DNA of 64,000 nucleotides from Streptomyces sp. Q6. Its GTDB lineage: Bacteria; Actinomycetota; Actinomycetes; Streptomycetales; Streptomycetaceae. Positions 42,959-51,467 of this stretch are shown one piece after another (the first letter of the stretch is position 1; the number at the start of each line of letters is the position of its first letter). The notes below the pieces were generated by a model. The model was given only the letters and a program-made list of their open reading frames with translations, ran no database searches and was not told the origin of the DNA. The DNA is taken from the NCBI RefSeq assembly GCF_036967205.1, contig NZ_CP146022.1, positions 3,658,001 to 3,722,000 of the forward strand, given 5' to 3'. A program made the translations under genes and the position numbers.

Positions 42959-43549
42959 TCACCCCCGTACGGGATCCCGCCCGGTCGCCGCCAGCAGCCG
43001 CTCGAACGCCGACGCGTCCTCGCCCACCGCCACCGGCTCCCCGAACACGCCCATCGACCGCGCGGTCGGGCCCAGCTCGGCCACCGCCGCCGCGAGCGGC
43101 GCCACCGCCCGCGGCGCGGGCTCGAACGGCCGTCCCGTGGCCCGCGCCAGGTCCCACGCGTGCACGGTCAGATCGAGCAGCGCCATCGAGCCGACGAGCC
43201 GCGCCGGCATGTTCATCGCGCCGGTCGTGCCGTCCTCGGCGCCGGGCGCCGACCAGGCCGCCACCAGGGCGCCGGCCTCCGCGGCGAACCGCTCGCGCCA
43301 GCCGTCCCGCGACACGAAATCGGGGGTCACGGTGAAGTCGTCCTGCTGCTTCGCCGCCAGCTTCTGGAACTGCACCACCACCTGGAAGAGGTGGTTGACC
43401 AGCGCCTTCACGTCGTAGTCCGCGCAGGGCGTGGGCTCCGCGAGCGCCTTGTCCTCGATCCCGGCCACGACGGGCACGGCCCGCTCCACCGCCGCGCCGA
43501 TCAGGTCACCGATGCTCTCGTTCGCCGTCACGTTCTCGTTCGTGTCCAT
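42959..43549 (-). CDS. TIGR03086-type DinB-like metal-binding protein
   Basis: 196 aa from ATG 43549; the longer ORF upstream runs into the AraC promoter. A four-helix bundle of the mycothiol maleylpyruvate isomerase/DinB class: PTPCADYDVKALVNHLFQVV and SMALLDLTVHAWDLARATGR, with His residues that would bind a divalent metal. Many members work with mycothiol, but the specific reaction is unknown. It is divergent from the AraC gene. Confidence 0.88.
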   Translation of the reverse strand: MDTNENVTANESIGDLIGAAVERAVPVVAGIEDKALAEPTPCADYDVKALVNHLFQVVVQFQKLAAKQQDDFTVTPDFVSRDGWRERFAAEAGALVAAWSAPGAEDGTTGAMNMPARLVGSMALLDLTVHAWDLARATGRPFEPAPRAVAPLAAAVAELGPTARSMGVFGEPVAVGEDASAFERLLAATGRDPVRG

Positions 43550-43628
43550 GCGATCGACGCTACGAGGATCCGCCCCGCGCCTCTTGAACGAACGCGACGC
43601 TGTCAGTGCCCCGCCGTACGATCCGCGC

Positions 43629-44429
43629 ATGGCCCACGACCGTGACACCCGCGGGATCGTCGACCCCTCCGCGCTGCTCACGCGCGTGCGGTTCCGGCGG
43701 CACGACCCCGCCGAGGCGCTGCGCCCGTACGTCGAGAACTACTGGTTCATCGACTGGGACCTGCCCGCGCCCTACGCCTCGCACATCGTGCCGCACCCCG
43801 CCGTGAACCTGACGTTCCAGCGCGACGAGGCGACGGAGCCCGCGTACGGGGAGTTCACCGGGGTCTTCGCGCCCGGGATCTACACGCGCAAGCTCGGCGG
43901 GCGGGGCCAGGTGTGCGGGGTGAAGTTCCGGCCGGGGGCGTTCCGCCCGTTCGCGCCGGACGTGCCGGTCGCCGAGTGGACCGGGCGGGTCCTGCCGTAC
44001 GAGGAGGTCTTCCCGCCCACCGACCCCGCGGCGATCCTCTCCCCCGCCGACGACCAGGACCGGATCGACGCCCTCGACGCCTACCTGCTGCCCCTCGCCC
44101 CCGCCCGGCCCGACCCGCGGGCCGAGCTCGCGCGCGACCTCGTCGCCCGGATCCGCGCCGAGCGCGAGCTGCGCCGCGTCGCCGACCTCGCCCGCGCCAC
44201 GGGGCTGTCCGTGCGAGCGCTCCAGCGGCTGTTCTCCGCGTACGTCGGCGTCAGCCCCAAGTGGTGCGTCCTGCGCTACCGCATCCACGAGGCACTGGAG
44301 ACCGCCGCCCGGCGCGACGACATCGACTGGGCGGCCCTCGCCGCCGACCTCGGCTACGCCGACCAGGCCCACCTCGTACGGGACTTCACCGCGACGGTCG
44401 GCGTCCCGCCGACCGCCTACCCCGGCTGA
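43629..44429 (+). CDS. AraC-family regulator
   Basis: 266 aa. N-terminal half carries the DUF6597-like/AraC effector region (RPYVENYWFIDWDLPAPYAS, HPAVNLTFQ). The C-terminal AraC HTH pair is complete (VADLARATGLSVRALQRLFS; DLGYADQAHLVRDFTATVGV). TACGAT (43617-43622) is 6 nt before the ATG without a ribosome binding site, indicating a leaderless mRNA. It may control the divergent DinB-like gene. Confidence 0.9.
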   Translation: MAHDRDTRGIVDPSALLTRVRFRRHDPAEALRPYVENYWFIDWDLPAPYASHIVPHPAVNLTFQRDEATEPAYGEFTGVFAPGIYTRKLGGRGQVCGVKFRPGAFRPFAPDVPVAEWTGRVLPYEEVFPPTDPAAILSPADDQDRIDALDAYLLPLAPARPDPRAELARDLVARIRAERELRRVADLARATGLSVRALQRLFSAYVGVSPKWCVLRYRIHEALETAARRDDIDWAALAADLGYADQAHLVRDFTATVGVPPTAYPG

Positions 44430-44462
44430 GCCCCACGAGCGACGCCGGGCCCGGCGAGCGGC

Positions 44463-44894
44463 CTACCGGAGCGACTTCTTGAAGTGGAACGACGTGATCT
44501 TCATGCGCTCCCGCAGGTAGAACCGGTGCGCGTCCGTGCGCTGCGTCCCGGAGTCCAGGTCGAGCTGCACACAGCCCAGTTGCCGCCCGCGCTCCTCCAG
44601 ATGCCCGAGCAGCGCCCGGCCCACCCCGCCCGAGCGGGCCGCCTCGCCGGTCACCAGGTCGTCGACGTACAGCTTGCGTCCCGCGCTGGTGTTGACCACC
44701 ACCCGCCACCCGGCGACGCCGACGCACGCGCCGCCGTCGTCGTACGCGGCGGTGAACCGCAGCCCCTGCCCGTACCCCTCGGCGTACACCTCGCGGAACA
44801 GGTCGGCGGTCAGATGCGGGCGCAACTCCCGCAGCACGGGCAGCACTTCGGCCGCGAGACGCTCGTCACCCGGCTCGAGATCGACTGTCTTCAT
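44463..44894 (-). CDS. GNAT-family N-acetyltransferase
   Basis: 143 aa. Acetyl-CoA motif: YVDDLVTGEAARSGGVGRAL, followed by LGCVQLDLDSGTQRTDAHRF and YLRERMKITSFHF. The small size and motif spacing match single-domain GNAT enzymes. Substrate unknown. It is co-directional with the small membrane protein and SDR genes upstream, with a 22-bp gap, so the three may form one operon. Confidence 0.9.
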   Translation of the reverse strand: MKTVDLEPGDERLAAEVLPVLRELRPHLTADLFREVYAEGYGQGLRFTAAYDDGGACVGVAGWRVVVNTSAGRKLYVDDLVTGEAARSGGVGRALLGHLEERGRQLGCVQLDLDSGTQRTDAHRFYLRERMKITSFHFKKSLR

Positions 44895-44916
44895 GCGCCG
44901 AAGCGTACGGGTCGGG

Positions 44917-45099
44917 CTACTTGGCGTGGGAGATCGCGTAGATCATCACGAACGCCACCAGGTGGATACCGAAGAGGAAGTAGCCCAGGTACCACCACAT
45001 GTACCGCTCGCCCTTCTTCTCCTGGGCGAGGCGGCGCTCGTCGTACTCCCGCTGGAGCGCCTCCAGCGGGTCGGGAGCACCGGGAGCGTCAGAGCTCAC
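44917..45099 (-). CDS. Small single-pass membrane protein
   Basis: 60 aa. A charged N-terminal half (DPLEALQREYDERRLAQEKK) is followed by one membrane helix (WWYLGYFLFGIHLVAFVMIY). It overlaps the SDR gene upstream by 11 bp, suggesting translational coupling. No family recognised; its small size, operon overlap and strong codon bias support a real gene. Confidence 0.75.
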   Translation of the reverse strand: MSSDAPGAPDPLEALQREYDERRLAQEKKGERYMWWYLGYFLFGIHLVAFVMIYAISHAK

Positions 45100-45856
45100 G
45101 GTGCACCTTCGTGTTGGAGGCCTGGGCGCGCGGGCGGACCACCAGCAGGTCGATGTTCACGTGCGGGGGCCGCGTGACCGCCCACGTGATGGTGTCCGCG
45201 ACGTCGTCCGCCGTCAGCGGCTCGGCCACACCCGCGTACACCTTCGCCGCCTTCTCCTGGTCACCGCCGAACCGGGTCAGCGCGAACTCGTCGGTCTTCA
45301 CCATGCCGGGCGCCACCTCGATGACCCGCACTGGCGTGCCCACGATCTCCAGGCGCAGCGTCTCCGCGAGGACGTGCTCGGCGTGCTTGGCCGCCACGTA
45401 ACCGCCGCCGCCCTCGTACGTGCCGTGCCCGGCGGTCGAGGAGAGGACGACGACCGTGCCGTCGCCGGAGGCGGTGAGGGCGGGCAGCAGGGCCTGCGTC
45501 ACGTTCAGCGTGCCGAGGACGTTCGTCTCGTACATCTGCCGCCACTGCTCGGGGTCGGCGGAGGAGACCGGGTCCGCGCCGAGCGCGCCGCCCGCGTTGT
45601 TCACCAGGACACCGACCGTCCTGAACGCGGACGCGAACTCGTCGACCGCCGCGCGGTCCGTGATGTCGAGGGCGAACGCCGCCGCGTCGTGACCGGCCGC
45701 CGTGATCTCCTCGGCGAGGGCCTCGATCCGGTCCTTGCGGCGGGCCGTCAGCACGACCCGGTACCCGGCCGCCGCCAGCTGCCGCGCCGTCGCGGCGCCG
45801 ATACCGCTGCTGGCACCCGTGACGACGGCGATGCGGGACGCTGCTGCGGGGGCCAT
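45089..45856 (-). CDS. Short-chain dehydrogenase/reductase
   Basis: 255 aa classical SDR. Cofactor loop TGASSGIG near residue 14, NNAGG, catalytic Ser in VVVLSSTAGHG and YVAAK (Tyr/Lys). An Arg-rich VLTARRKDRIEALA after beta-2 favours NADP(H). Closest in style to the YdfG/serine-dehydrogenase group. Substrate unknown. First gene of a likely SDR / small membrane protein / GNAT operon. Confidence 0.92.
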   Translation of the reverse strand: MAPAAASRIAVVTGASSGIGAATARQLAAAGYRVVLTARRKDRIEALAEEITAAGHDAAAFALDITDRAAVDEFASAFRTVGVLVNNAGGALGADPVSSADPEQWRQMYETNVLGTLNVTQALLPALTASGDGTVVVLSSTAGHGTYEGGGGYVAAKHAEHVLAETLRLEIVGTPVRVIEVAPGMVKTDEFALTRFGGDQEKAAKVYAGVAEPLTADDVADTITWAVTRPPHVNIDLLVVRPRAQASNTKVHREL

Positions 45857-45931
45857 GAGCTACTCCTCGTACGTGTGGTCGCTTCCGGCCCAGGATAGGC
45901 CGCCGCCCGGGGGCGCCCCGGGCGGCGTGGA

Positions 45932-46267
45932 TCAGTCGCCCCGCGGCGCGTACATGATCACGGCCATCCCGACCAGGCAGATCAGGGCCCCGGTCACGTC
46001 CCACCGCGTCGGCCGGTAGCCGTCCACGACCATGCCCCAGGCGATCGACCCGGCCACGAACACCCCGCCGTACGCCGCGAGGATCCGCCCGAACTCGCCG
46101 TCCGGCTGGAGCGTCGCCACGAACCCGTACAGACCGAGCGCGATCACCCCGGCCCCGATCCACGCCCAGCCGCGATGCTCCCGCACCCCCTGCCACACCA
46201 GCCACGCGCCACCGATCTCCAGAAGGGCGGCCAGCGCGAACAGGAGCACGGAACGGGCGACGATCAT
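45932..46267 (-). CDS. YnfA/UPF0060 family membrane protein
   Basis: 111 aa with four membrane helices, start [20 protein letters not shown]. Family motifs [36 protein letters not shown] and [20 protein letters not shown]. The UPF0060 family resembles small multidrug resistance transporters. Function unproven. Confidence 0.93.
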   Translation of the reverse strand: MIVARSVLLFALAALLEIGGAWLVWQGVREHRGWAWIGAGVIALGLYGFVATLQPDGEFGRILAAYGGVFVAGSIAWGMVVDGYRPTRWDVTGALICLVGMAVIMYAPRGD

Positions 46268-46375
46268 GCGCCCCAGGGTGTCACGCACGGGTGGCGCGGA
46301 CGCGGCTCGCGTGTCGTGGTCCGGCCGGCGTGGGATACATCCGGCGCCCGGCCACCCCTTCGTACGGAGGTCACC

Positions 46376-46825
46376 ATGCACCCCGCGCTCGTCCCCGCCG
46401 CCGTCGCCCTGCTCCTCACCGTCCCGGCCGAAGGCACCACGCCCGAGGCCGACCTCGCGCACCACGGCGGCATCACCATGACCGGCGCCCACGTCGCCGT
46501 CGCCCTCACCCCGCAGAACCACGGACCGTCCGACGTGACCGACAGCACCCTGCGCCTGGCCTGGTCCGTGCCGCTCGCCGACGACCAGACGCTGCCCGAC
46601 GCCTGCCTGCGCAGCGGCCCGCGCACCGTCGACTGCCGCACCGGCGCGCTGCCCGCGGCGGCGTACGGGACCCCGTTCACCGTCGACGTCCGGCTGGCCG
46701 CCGCCACCACCGAGGTCACCGTGCGGATCGACACGGTCTGGACGGGCGGCCCCGTCGACCACAACGGGCAGAACAACCGGCACCGGGTCCTGGTCCTGGA
46801 CACCGGCGACACGTACTACTTCTGA
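46376..46825 (+). CDS. Small secreted protein with a DUF11-like domain
   Basis: 149 aa. GGAGG precedes the ATG at 46376. A signal peptide ([20 protein letters not shown]) leads to a beta-rich domain with [19 protein letters not shown] and two cysteines (DACLRSG, VDCRTG), resembling a DUF11 or CARDB-type adhesion domain. Extracellular; function unknown. It lies immediately before the MarR gene. Confidence 0.72.
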   Translation: MHPALVPAAVALLLTVPAEGTTPEADLAHHGGITMTGAHVAVALTPQNHGPSDVTDSTLRLAWSVPLADDQTLPDACLRSGPRTVDCRTGALPAAAYGTPFTVDVRLAAATTEVTVRIDTVWTGGPVDHNGQNNRHRVLVLDTGDTYYF

Positions 46826-46844
46826 GGCGGCTACGTTGGGGCCC

Positions 46845-47345
46845 GTGCCCACGTCCGAGTCGCAGACCGCCCCCGCCTCCCGCCGGCCCGCACTGCTCGC
46901 CGAGCTGTCCGTCGAGTCCCGGCGCTACATGGCGTCGTACGCCCTGTTCAACCAGGCCGTCGCGGACCACATCGGGCTGCACCCCACCGACCTCCAGTGC
47001 CTCAACCTCCTCACCCTGGAGAAGGCCCCCGTCACCACGGGCCGCATCGCCGAGCTCACCGGCCTGACGACGGGCTCGGCGACCCGGCTCGTCGACCGCC
47101 TGGAGCGGGCCGGCTACGTGGTGCGCGAGCGGGACACGGCCGACCGGCGCCGGGTCCTGGTCGTGCCCGTGCCGGAGAAGGTCGCCGAGTTCGGCCGCAT
47201 GTGGGACCGGCTCGGGGCCGGCTGGTCCACGCTCTTCGACGACCTCGACGACAGCGAACTCGCCCTGATCGTGCGGCACATGAAGCGCACGGTGGAGTTC
47301 AGCGCGGGCCAGGTCGAGCGGCTGCGCTCGGACGACTTCGGCTAG
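46845..47345 (+). CDS. MarR-family transcriptional regulator
   Basis: 166 aa from GTG 46845, supported by TACGTT (46832-46837) 7 nt upstream, i.e. leaderless. Winged helix: [20 protein letters not shown], then wing [14 protein letters not shown]. Its stop codon TAG (47343-47345) is part of the CTAG at the left end of the MITE-like element. Target genes unknown. Confidence 0.9.
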   Translation: MPTSESQTAPASRRPALLAELSVESRRYMASYALFNQAVADHIGLHPTDLQCLNLLTLEKAPVTTGRIAELTGLTTGSATRLVDRLERAGYVVRERDTADRRRVLVVPVPEKVAEFGRMWDRLGAGWSTLFDDLDDSELALIVRHMKRTVEFSAGQVERLRSDDFG

Positions 47346-47533
47346 GTCCTGTCCGGCGGACCAGGTCGCGGCCGGGGTGGCCCGCGCCCTTCCGCGCCGG
47401 TGAGCGGGGTCCGACGCGTCGAGACGCACGGCGGCGGAGGGCGTCCACGCGGAGCGCCGGCAACCCGCGCCGGCGCCGCAGGTCGGCGTGGCAGACCCCG
47501 CGTCCGCGACCAGGTCCGCCGGACATGGCCTAG
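47342..47533. mobile_element. MITE-like element, 184 bp plus CTAG duplications
   Basis: Terminal inverted repeats of 25 bp (47346-47370 and 47505-47529) match at 22 of 25 positions, sharing the core TGTCCGGCGGACC and the end GGTCGCG. They are flanked by CTAG on both sides (47342-47345 and 47530-47533), a 4-bp target duplication. The interior has no gene. A CTAG duplication fits the YTAR target preference of IS701-family elements, so it may be a non-autonomous derivative. The element lies exactly between the stop codons of two convergent regulators. Confidence 0.65.
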
Positions 47534-47943
47534 GCGGCTCCGGCCGCGGCGTCGTAGGTCTCCCTGGCGTCCGCCACCTCGTCCATGTGCGTCTCCGCCC
47601 AGTCCTTCACCGCGAGCAGCAGGCCGCTCAGGCTCCGGCCCAGGTCCGTCAGTTCGTAGTCGACCCGCACCGGCACCGACGGCGTCACGGTCCGCGCGAC
47701 GATCCCGTCCCGCTCCAGCGTCCGCAGGGTCTGCGTCAGCATCTTCTGACTGACGCCCGCGATCTTCCGCCCGAGGTCGGAGTAGCGCATGGGCCCCTCG
47801 TGCCCGGCGAGCGCGCTCACCACGAGGCTCACCCACTTGTCGCTCAGCCGCGCGAGCAGCTGGTTCGTCGGGCATTCCCGCAGGAACGCGTCGTACGCGA
47901 ACCGCGCCTGCTCGCGGCGCTGCGCCGCCGTCATCGTCGCCAT
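47530..47943 (-). CDS. HxlR-family transcriptional regulator
   Basis: 137 aa from ATG 47943 (MATMTAAQRREQARFAYDAF), with GGAAGGGCGGGG upstream. HxlR winged helix: LSDKWVSLVVSALAGHEGPM, then YSDLGRKIAGVSQKMLTQTL and RVDYELTDLGRSL, plus the conserved Cys in RECPTNQ. HxlR proteins often sense electrophiles and control nearby oxidoreductases; the divergent quinone oxidoreductase at 48117 is the probable target. Its stop codon is part of the right CTAG of the MITE. Confidence 0.92.
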   Translation of the reverse strand: MATMTAAQRREQARFAYDAFLRECPTNQLLARLSDKWVSLVVSALAGHEGPMRYSDLGRKIAGVSQKMLTQTLRTLERDGIVARTVTPSVPVRVDYELTDLGRSLSGLLLAVKDWAETHMDEVADARETYDAAAGAA

Positions 47944-48009
47944 GTCCCCGCCCTTCCGTGCGACGCGTACGTCGTCCGCGCGCACTCCGTGGTGACGTAC
48001 GCACCTCCG

Positions 48010-48019
48010 AGTACGTACT
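48010..48019. promoter_or_regulatory. AGTACGTACT palindrome in the HxlR divergent promoter
   Basis: A perfect 10-bp palindrome 67 bp from the HxlR start and about 98 bp from the oxidoreductase start. HxlR-type regulators bind short symmetric GTAC-containing sites, so this may be its operator. Confidence 0.4.
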
Positions 48020-48116
48020 TACCGAAAGAGAGTAGCGCTCCCTAAGGTTGCGGTCGTGGGCAGGAAAGCCCCACAGAGCACCACCAACCCCCTTATACAC
48101 GGCAGGAGTTGCTCCC

Positions 48117-49005
48117 ATGCGCGCAGCAGTCGTCACGACGTTCGGCGGTCCGGAAGCGGTCGAGATCGCGGACGTCGAGATCCCCGAACCGGGCGCGGCC
48201 CAGATCCGCGTCAAGGTCGCCGCCGCCACCCTCAACCCGGTCGACGCGGGCATCCGCTCCGGCGTCTTCGGCGGGGCCGGCAAGCGGCTCGGCCTCGGCT
48301 GGGACGTGGCCGGGACCGTCGACGCGACCGGTGTCGCCACCGGCTGGACGGTCGGCGACCAGGTGGTCGCCCTGCACTACGGAACGGCCAACCCCCTTGG
48401 CGCGCACGCCGATTACGTGGTCGTGGACGCGTCGGCGGCGGCCGCCGCGCCCACCTCCCTCGACCCGGTCGACGCCGCGACCCTCCCCCTCAACGCCCTC
48501 ACCGCCGCCCAGGCACTCGACCGACTCGCCCTGGAACCCGGCCGGACGCTCCTCGTGACCGGCGCGGCGGGCGCGGTCGGCGGCTACGCGATCCAGCTCG
48601 CCGCGCACCGGGGCGTCGAGGTCACCGCGTACGCGGGCCCCGGCGACGAGGACCTGGTCCGCTCCCTCGGCGCCACCCGCTTCGTGCCGCGCGGCACCAC
48701 CCCGACCTCGCGGACGGCGTCCTCGACACCGCCGTCATCGGCGCCGAGGCGCTGTCGTGGGTGCGCGACGGGGCGCGTACGTCGGGGTGATCCTCGGCGC
48801 GGCACCGGCCCCGGAGCGCGGGGTGCGCACCGGGGCGGTGGAGGTGGCGGCGGACGGCACGCGCCTCGCGGAACTGGTCCGCCTCGCCGACGAGGGCGTC
48901 CTGACGACACGGGTCGCCGAGACGTACGCCCTCACCGACGCGGCCAAGGCCCACGCGCGGCTCGCCGAGGGCGGGGTCAGGGGACGTCTGGTCCTGATCC
49001 CCTGA
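48117..49005 (+). pseudogene. Zinc-independent alcohol dehydrogenase/quinone oxidoreductase, two frameshifts
   Basis: Conceptual ~297 aa medium-chain reductase starting MRAAVVTTFGGPEAVEIADV with CAGGAG upstream. It shows AATLNPVDAGIRSGVFG, the nucleotide motif GAAGAVGGYAIQLA and a C-terminal LVRLADEGVLTTRVAETYAL. Two separate single-base losses break it: C4 run 48700-48703 (…PRGTTP | DLADGV) and G4 run 48770-48773 (…WVRDG | GAYVGV). Adding a base to each restores the frame. Divergent from the HxlR gene, a common pairing for electrophile-inducible reductases. Confidence 0.85.
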
Positions 49006-49043
49006 CCTCGGGGACCTCGGGCCCCCTGACGCCGACCGGGCCT

Positions 49044-50486
49044 CTAGTGCGGGTGATTCGCGGGGGCCTCGCGCGGCAGCAGGCGCACGACACCGCAGCA
49101 GACCAGGGCGACGACGGCGACGACGGCGAGGCTCACGACGGTGGCGTGGGCCGCGCCGCGCCCGTCGGCGGCGGCGTGGAAGTAGACGGTGGTGACGAGG
49201 GCGGCGCCGAGCCCGTTGGAGAGCTGCTGGACCGCGCCGAGCGCGCCGCTCGCGCTGCCGGCCTCGTCCGGGGCGATGTCGCCGATGGTGACGTCGTACG
49301 TGGACCCGAAGCAGGTCCCCATCCCGACGCCGATGACGAACAGGCAGCCACCGAGCGGCCAACCGCCCACGTCCACACCGCTGTCGGCGACGAGGGCGAG
49401 CAGGCAGAGCGTGCCGAGCAGGGTGACGCACAGTCCGGCGAGCACCAGCCGGCGGCCGAACCGGCCGATCAGCCGGTAGCAGGCGATCGACGCGACGACG
49501 ATCCCGGCGGAGAGCGGAACGAGCGCGAGGGCCGCCTCCGAGGGCGACCTGCGCAGGCCGTCCTGGAGGAACAGCGACACGACGTACAGCAGTCCGGCGA
49601 CGGCGGCGAAGAACACGACACCGAGCAGAAGTCCGGCCGTGAACCCGCGGTTGCGCAGCAGGGACGGCCGGATGAGGGGGTGGGGCGCGACGCGCTGGCG
49701 CCGGCCGAAGGCGGCGAAGAAGCCGGCCCCGGCGACGAGCAGCGCGACCGGGCCCGCGGACCAGCCGTGGCCCGCGCCCTCGATGAACCCGCCGAGCAGC
49801 CCGAGCATGGCGAGCCCGAGCAGCACGGAGCCGAGCGAGTCGACGACGGTGGACCGGTCGCCGCGATCACGCGGCAGCAGCAGGACGGCGGCGAGGAAGG
49901 CGGCACCGCCGAGCACGATGTTGACGAGGAACATGGAGCGCCAGCCGAGCCCGCCGAGGTCGGCGTCGATCAGGAAGCCGGCGAGCACGGGACCGCCGAC
50001 GGCGGACAGGCCCATCACGGGCCCGAACAGGCTGAACGCCTTGCCGATCTGCTCGCGCGGCCAGGTGGCGCCGAGGACGCCGAAGCCCTGCGGGATGACG
50101 AGGGCGCCGAAAGCGCCCTGCACCAGCCGTGCGGCGACGAGGAGTTCGGGCCCGTTCGCGAGTCCGCAGGCGACGGACGCGACGGTGAACCCGCCGAGCC
50201 CGAGGAGGAAGAGGCGGCGCCTGCCGAACCTGTCCCCGAGCCTGCCGCCGAGCACGAGCAGCACGCCGAGGGCGAGGGCGTACGAGGCACCGAGCCACTG
50301 GACGAGCCCGGGGCCGCCGCCGAGGTCGCGGGCGATGGTCGGGGCGGCGACGTTGGTGACGGTGGCGTCGACGAGGTCGAGCACGTCGGCGGCGAGGACG
50401 ACGCCGAGCACGGCCCAGCGCCGGCCGGCGCCGAGGGCGGGTGGAGCCTCGGCCGCGCTCGGGGCGGCCGGAAGCGTGGAAGTCAT
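49044..50486 (-). CDS. MFS transporter, DHA2-type drug exporter
   Basis: 480 aa, about 14 helices, start MTSTLPAAPSAAEAPPALGA with GGGGATC upstream. Motifs: ADVLDLVDATVTNVAAPTIA in helix 1, LGGRLGDRFGRRRLF (motif A), QGAFGALVIPQGFGVLG and GPVMGLSAVGGPVLAG (motif C of exporters). Proton-driven efflux pump; substrate unknown. A strong promoter lies at 50580-50609. Confidence 0.93.
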   Translation of the reverse strand: MTSTLPAAPSAAEAPPALGAGRRWAVLGVVLAADVLDLVDATVTNVAAPTIARDLGGGPGLVQWLGASYALALGVLLVLGGRLGDRFGRRRLFLLGLGGFTVASVACGLANGPELLVAARLVQGAFGALVIPQGFGVLGATWPREQIGKAFSLFGPVMGLSAVGGPVLAGFLIDADLGGLGWRSMFLVNIVLGGAAFLAAVLLLPRDRGDRSTVVDSLGSVLLGLAMLGLLGGFIEGAGHGWSAGPVALLVAGAGFFAAFGRRQRVAPHPLIRPSLLRNRGFTAGLLLGVVFFAAVAGLLYVVSLFLQDGLRRSPSEAALALVPLSAGIVVASIACYRLIGRFGRRLVLAGLCVTLLGTLCLLALVADSGVDVGGWPLGGCLFVIGVGMGTCFGSTYDVTIGDIAPDEAGSASGALGAVQQLSNGLGAALVTTVYFHAAADGRGAAHATVVSLAVVAVVALVCCGVVRLLPREAPANHPH

Positions 50487-50579
50487 GGGTGATCCCCAAG
50501 GTGCGGACGGAATGCAGCCGCGACGCCGGCACTGTGTCCTACTCCATCGGCGTCGCGCAGAAGCTGCGTGACACAGATA

Positions 50580-50609
50580 AATATGCGGGCGGGGCGACGG
50601 CACTGTCAA
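50580..50609 (-). promoter_or_regulatory. Consensus promoter for the MFS gene
   Basis: On the minus strand TTGACA (50604-50609) is 18 bp from CATATT (50580-50585), a near-consensus vegetative promoter about 95 bp before the start codon. It is unusually AT-rich for this genome. Confidence 0.7.
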
Positions 50610-50630
50610 GCCCACGGACCGGACCCGCGC

Positions 50631-51457
50631 TCAGCCCGCCAGGAACTCCCGCGCGCCCCGCAGCCGGACCCGCAGCGCCGCCTGCGTCCGCGTGCTGTCG
50701 AGCCGGATGTCCCGCGCCGCGGGGCACGCCCGGCGCGCAGGGCGGCCGGGTCGCACCCGTCCCGGCGGGCGATCAGCGCGCCGAGCTCGTAGCGGCTGAC
50801 CGCGTCGGCGCCACCGAGGTGCACGACCCCGGCGGCGTCCCCGTCCGCCAGCTCCAGCAGCGCGGCCGCGAGATCCCCGACGTGCACCGGGCAGCGCACG
50901 TCGTCGGTGAACAGCACGCCCTGGCGTCGGCCGGACGCGAGCGCGTGCACGAACTCCTCGTGCTTCGAGCACCCCGCGCGACCGGGGTCCTCGGCAGGTC
51001 CGCCGCCGATGATCAGGGACGTCCGGGCCACGACCGCCGACGGGTCGACCGCGCGGACCGCCGTCTCGGCCGCCGCCTTGGCCGCGCCGTACGTCGTGTT
51101 CGGATCGGGCGGGCACCCCTCGTCGTAGCGCACGTCCGCACCCGAGAAGACGGCGTCGCTCGACACGTGGACGAGCCGGCACCCCCGCGCGCGGGCGGCG
51201 ACCGCCAGGTGCGCGGCGCCGTCGGCGGTCACCGCCCAATCGGCCCCGCCCGACGACGCGTTGACGACGACACGCGGCTGTACGGCGTCGAGAACAGCGG
51301 CGACGGAACCGGGCTCCCGCAGATCGGCCGCGAGCCACCTGACGTCACCCTCACCCCCGGGGCGTGAGGCGTACGTGGCCGCGACGGCCCGCCCGCCGTC
51401 GAGGGCGGCCCGCACCAGCAGCCGCCCCAGAAACCCGCTGCCGCCCACGATGAGCAT
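50631..51457 (-). pseudogene. NAD-dependent epimerase/RmlD-like sugar reductase, frameshifted
   Basis: Conceptual ~275 aa extended SDR. Cofactor loop VGGSGFLGRLLVRAAL, then VHVSSDAVF and the catalytic TTYGAAKAAAE. It resembles dTDP-4-dehydrorhamnose reductase (RmlD). The frame breaks at the G4 run 50721-50724 near the C-terminus; one added base joins …RAGRAP to AARDIRLDSTRTQAAL and the proper end EFLAG at 50631. The gene is 10 bp downstream of a GNAT gene in the same direction. Substrate unknown. Confidence 0.83.
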
Positions 51458-51467
51458 CGAAGCCGCC

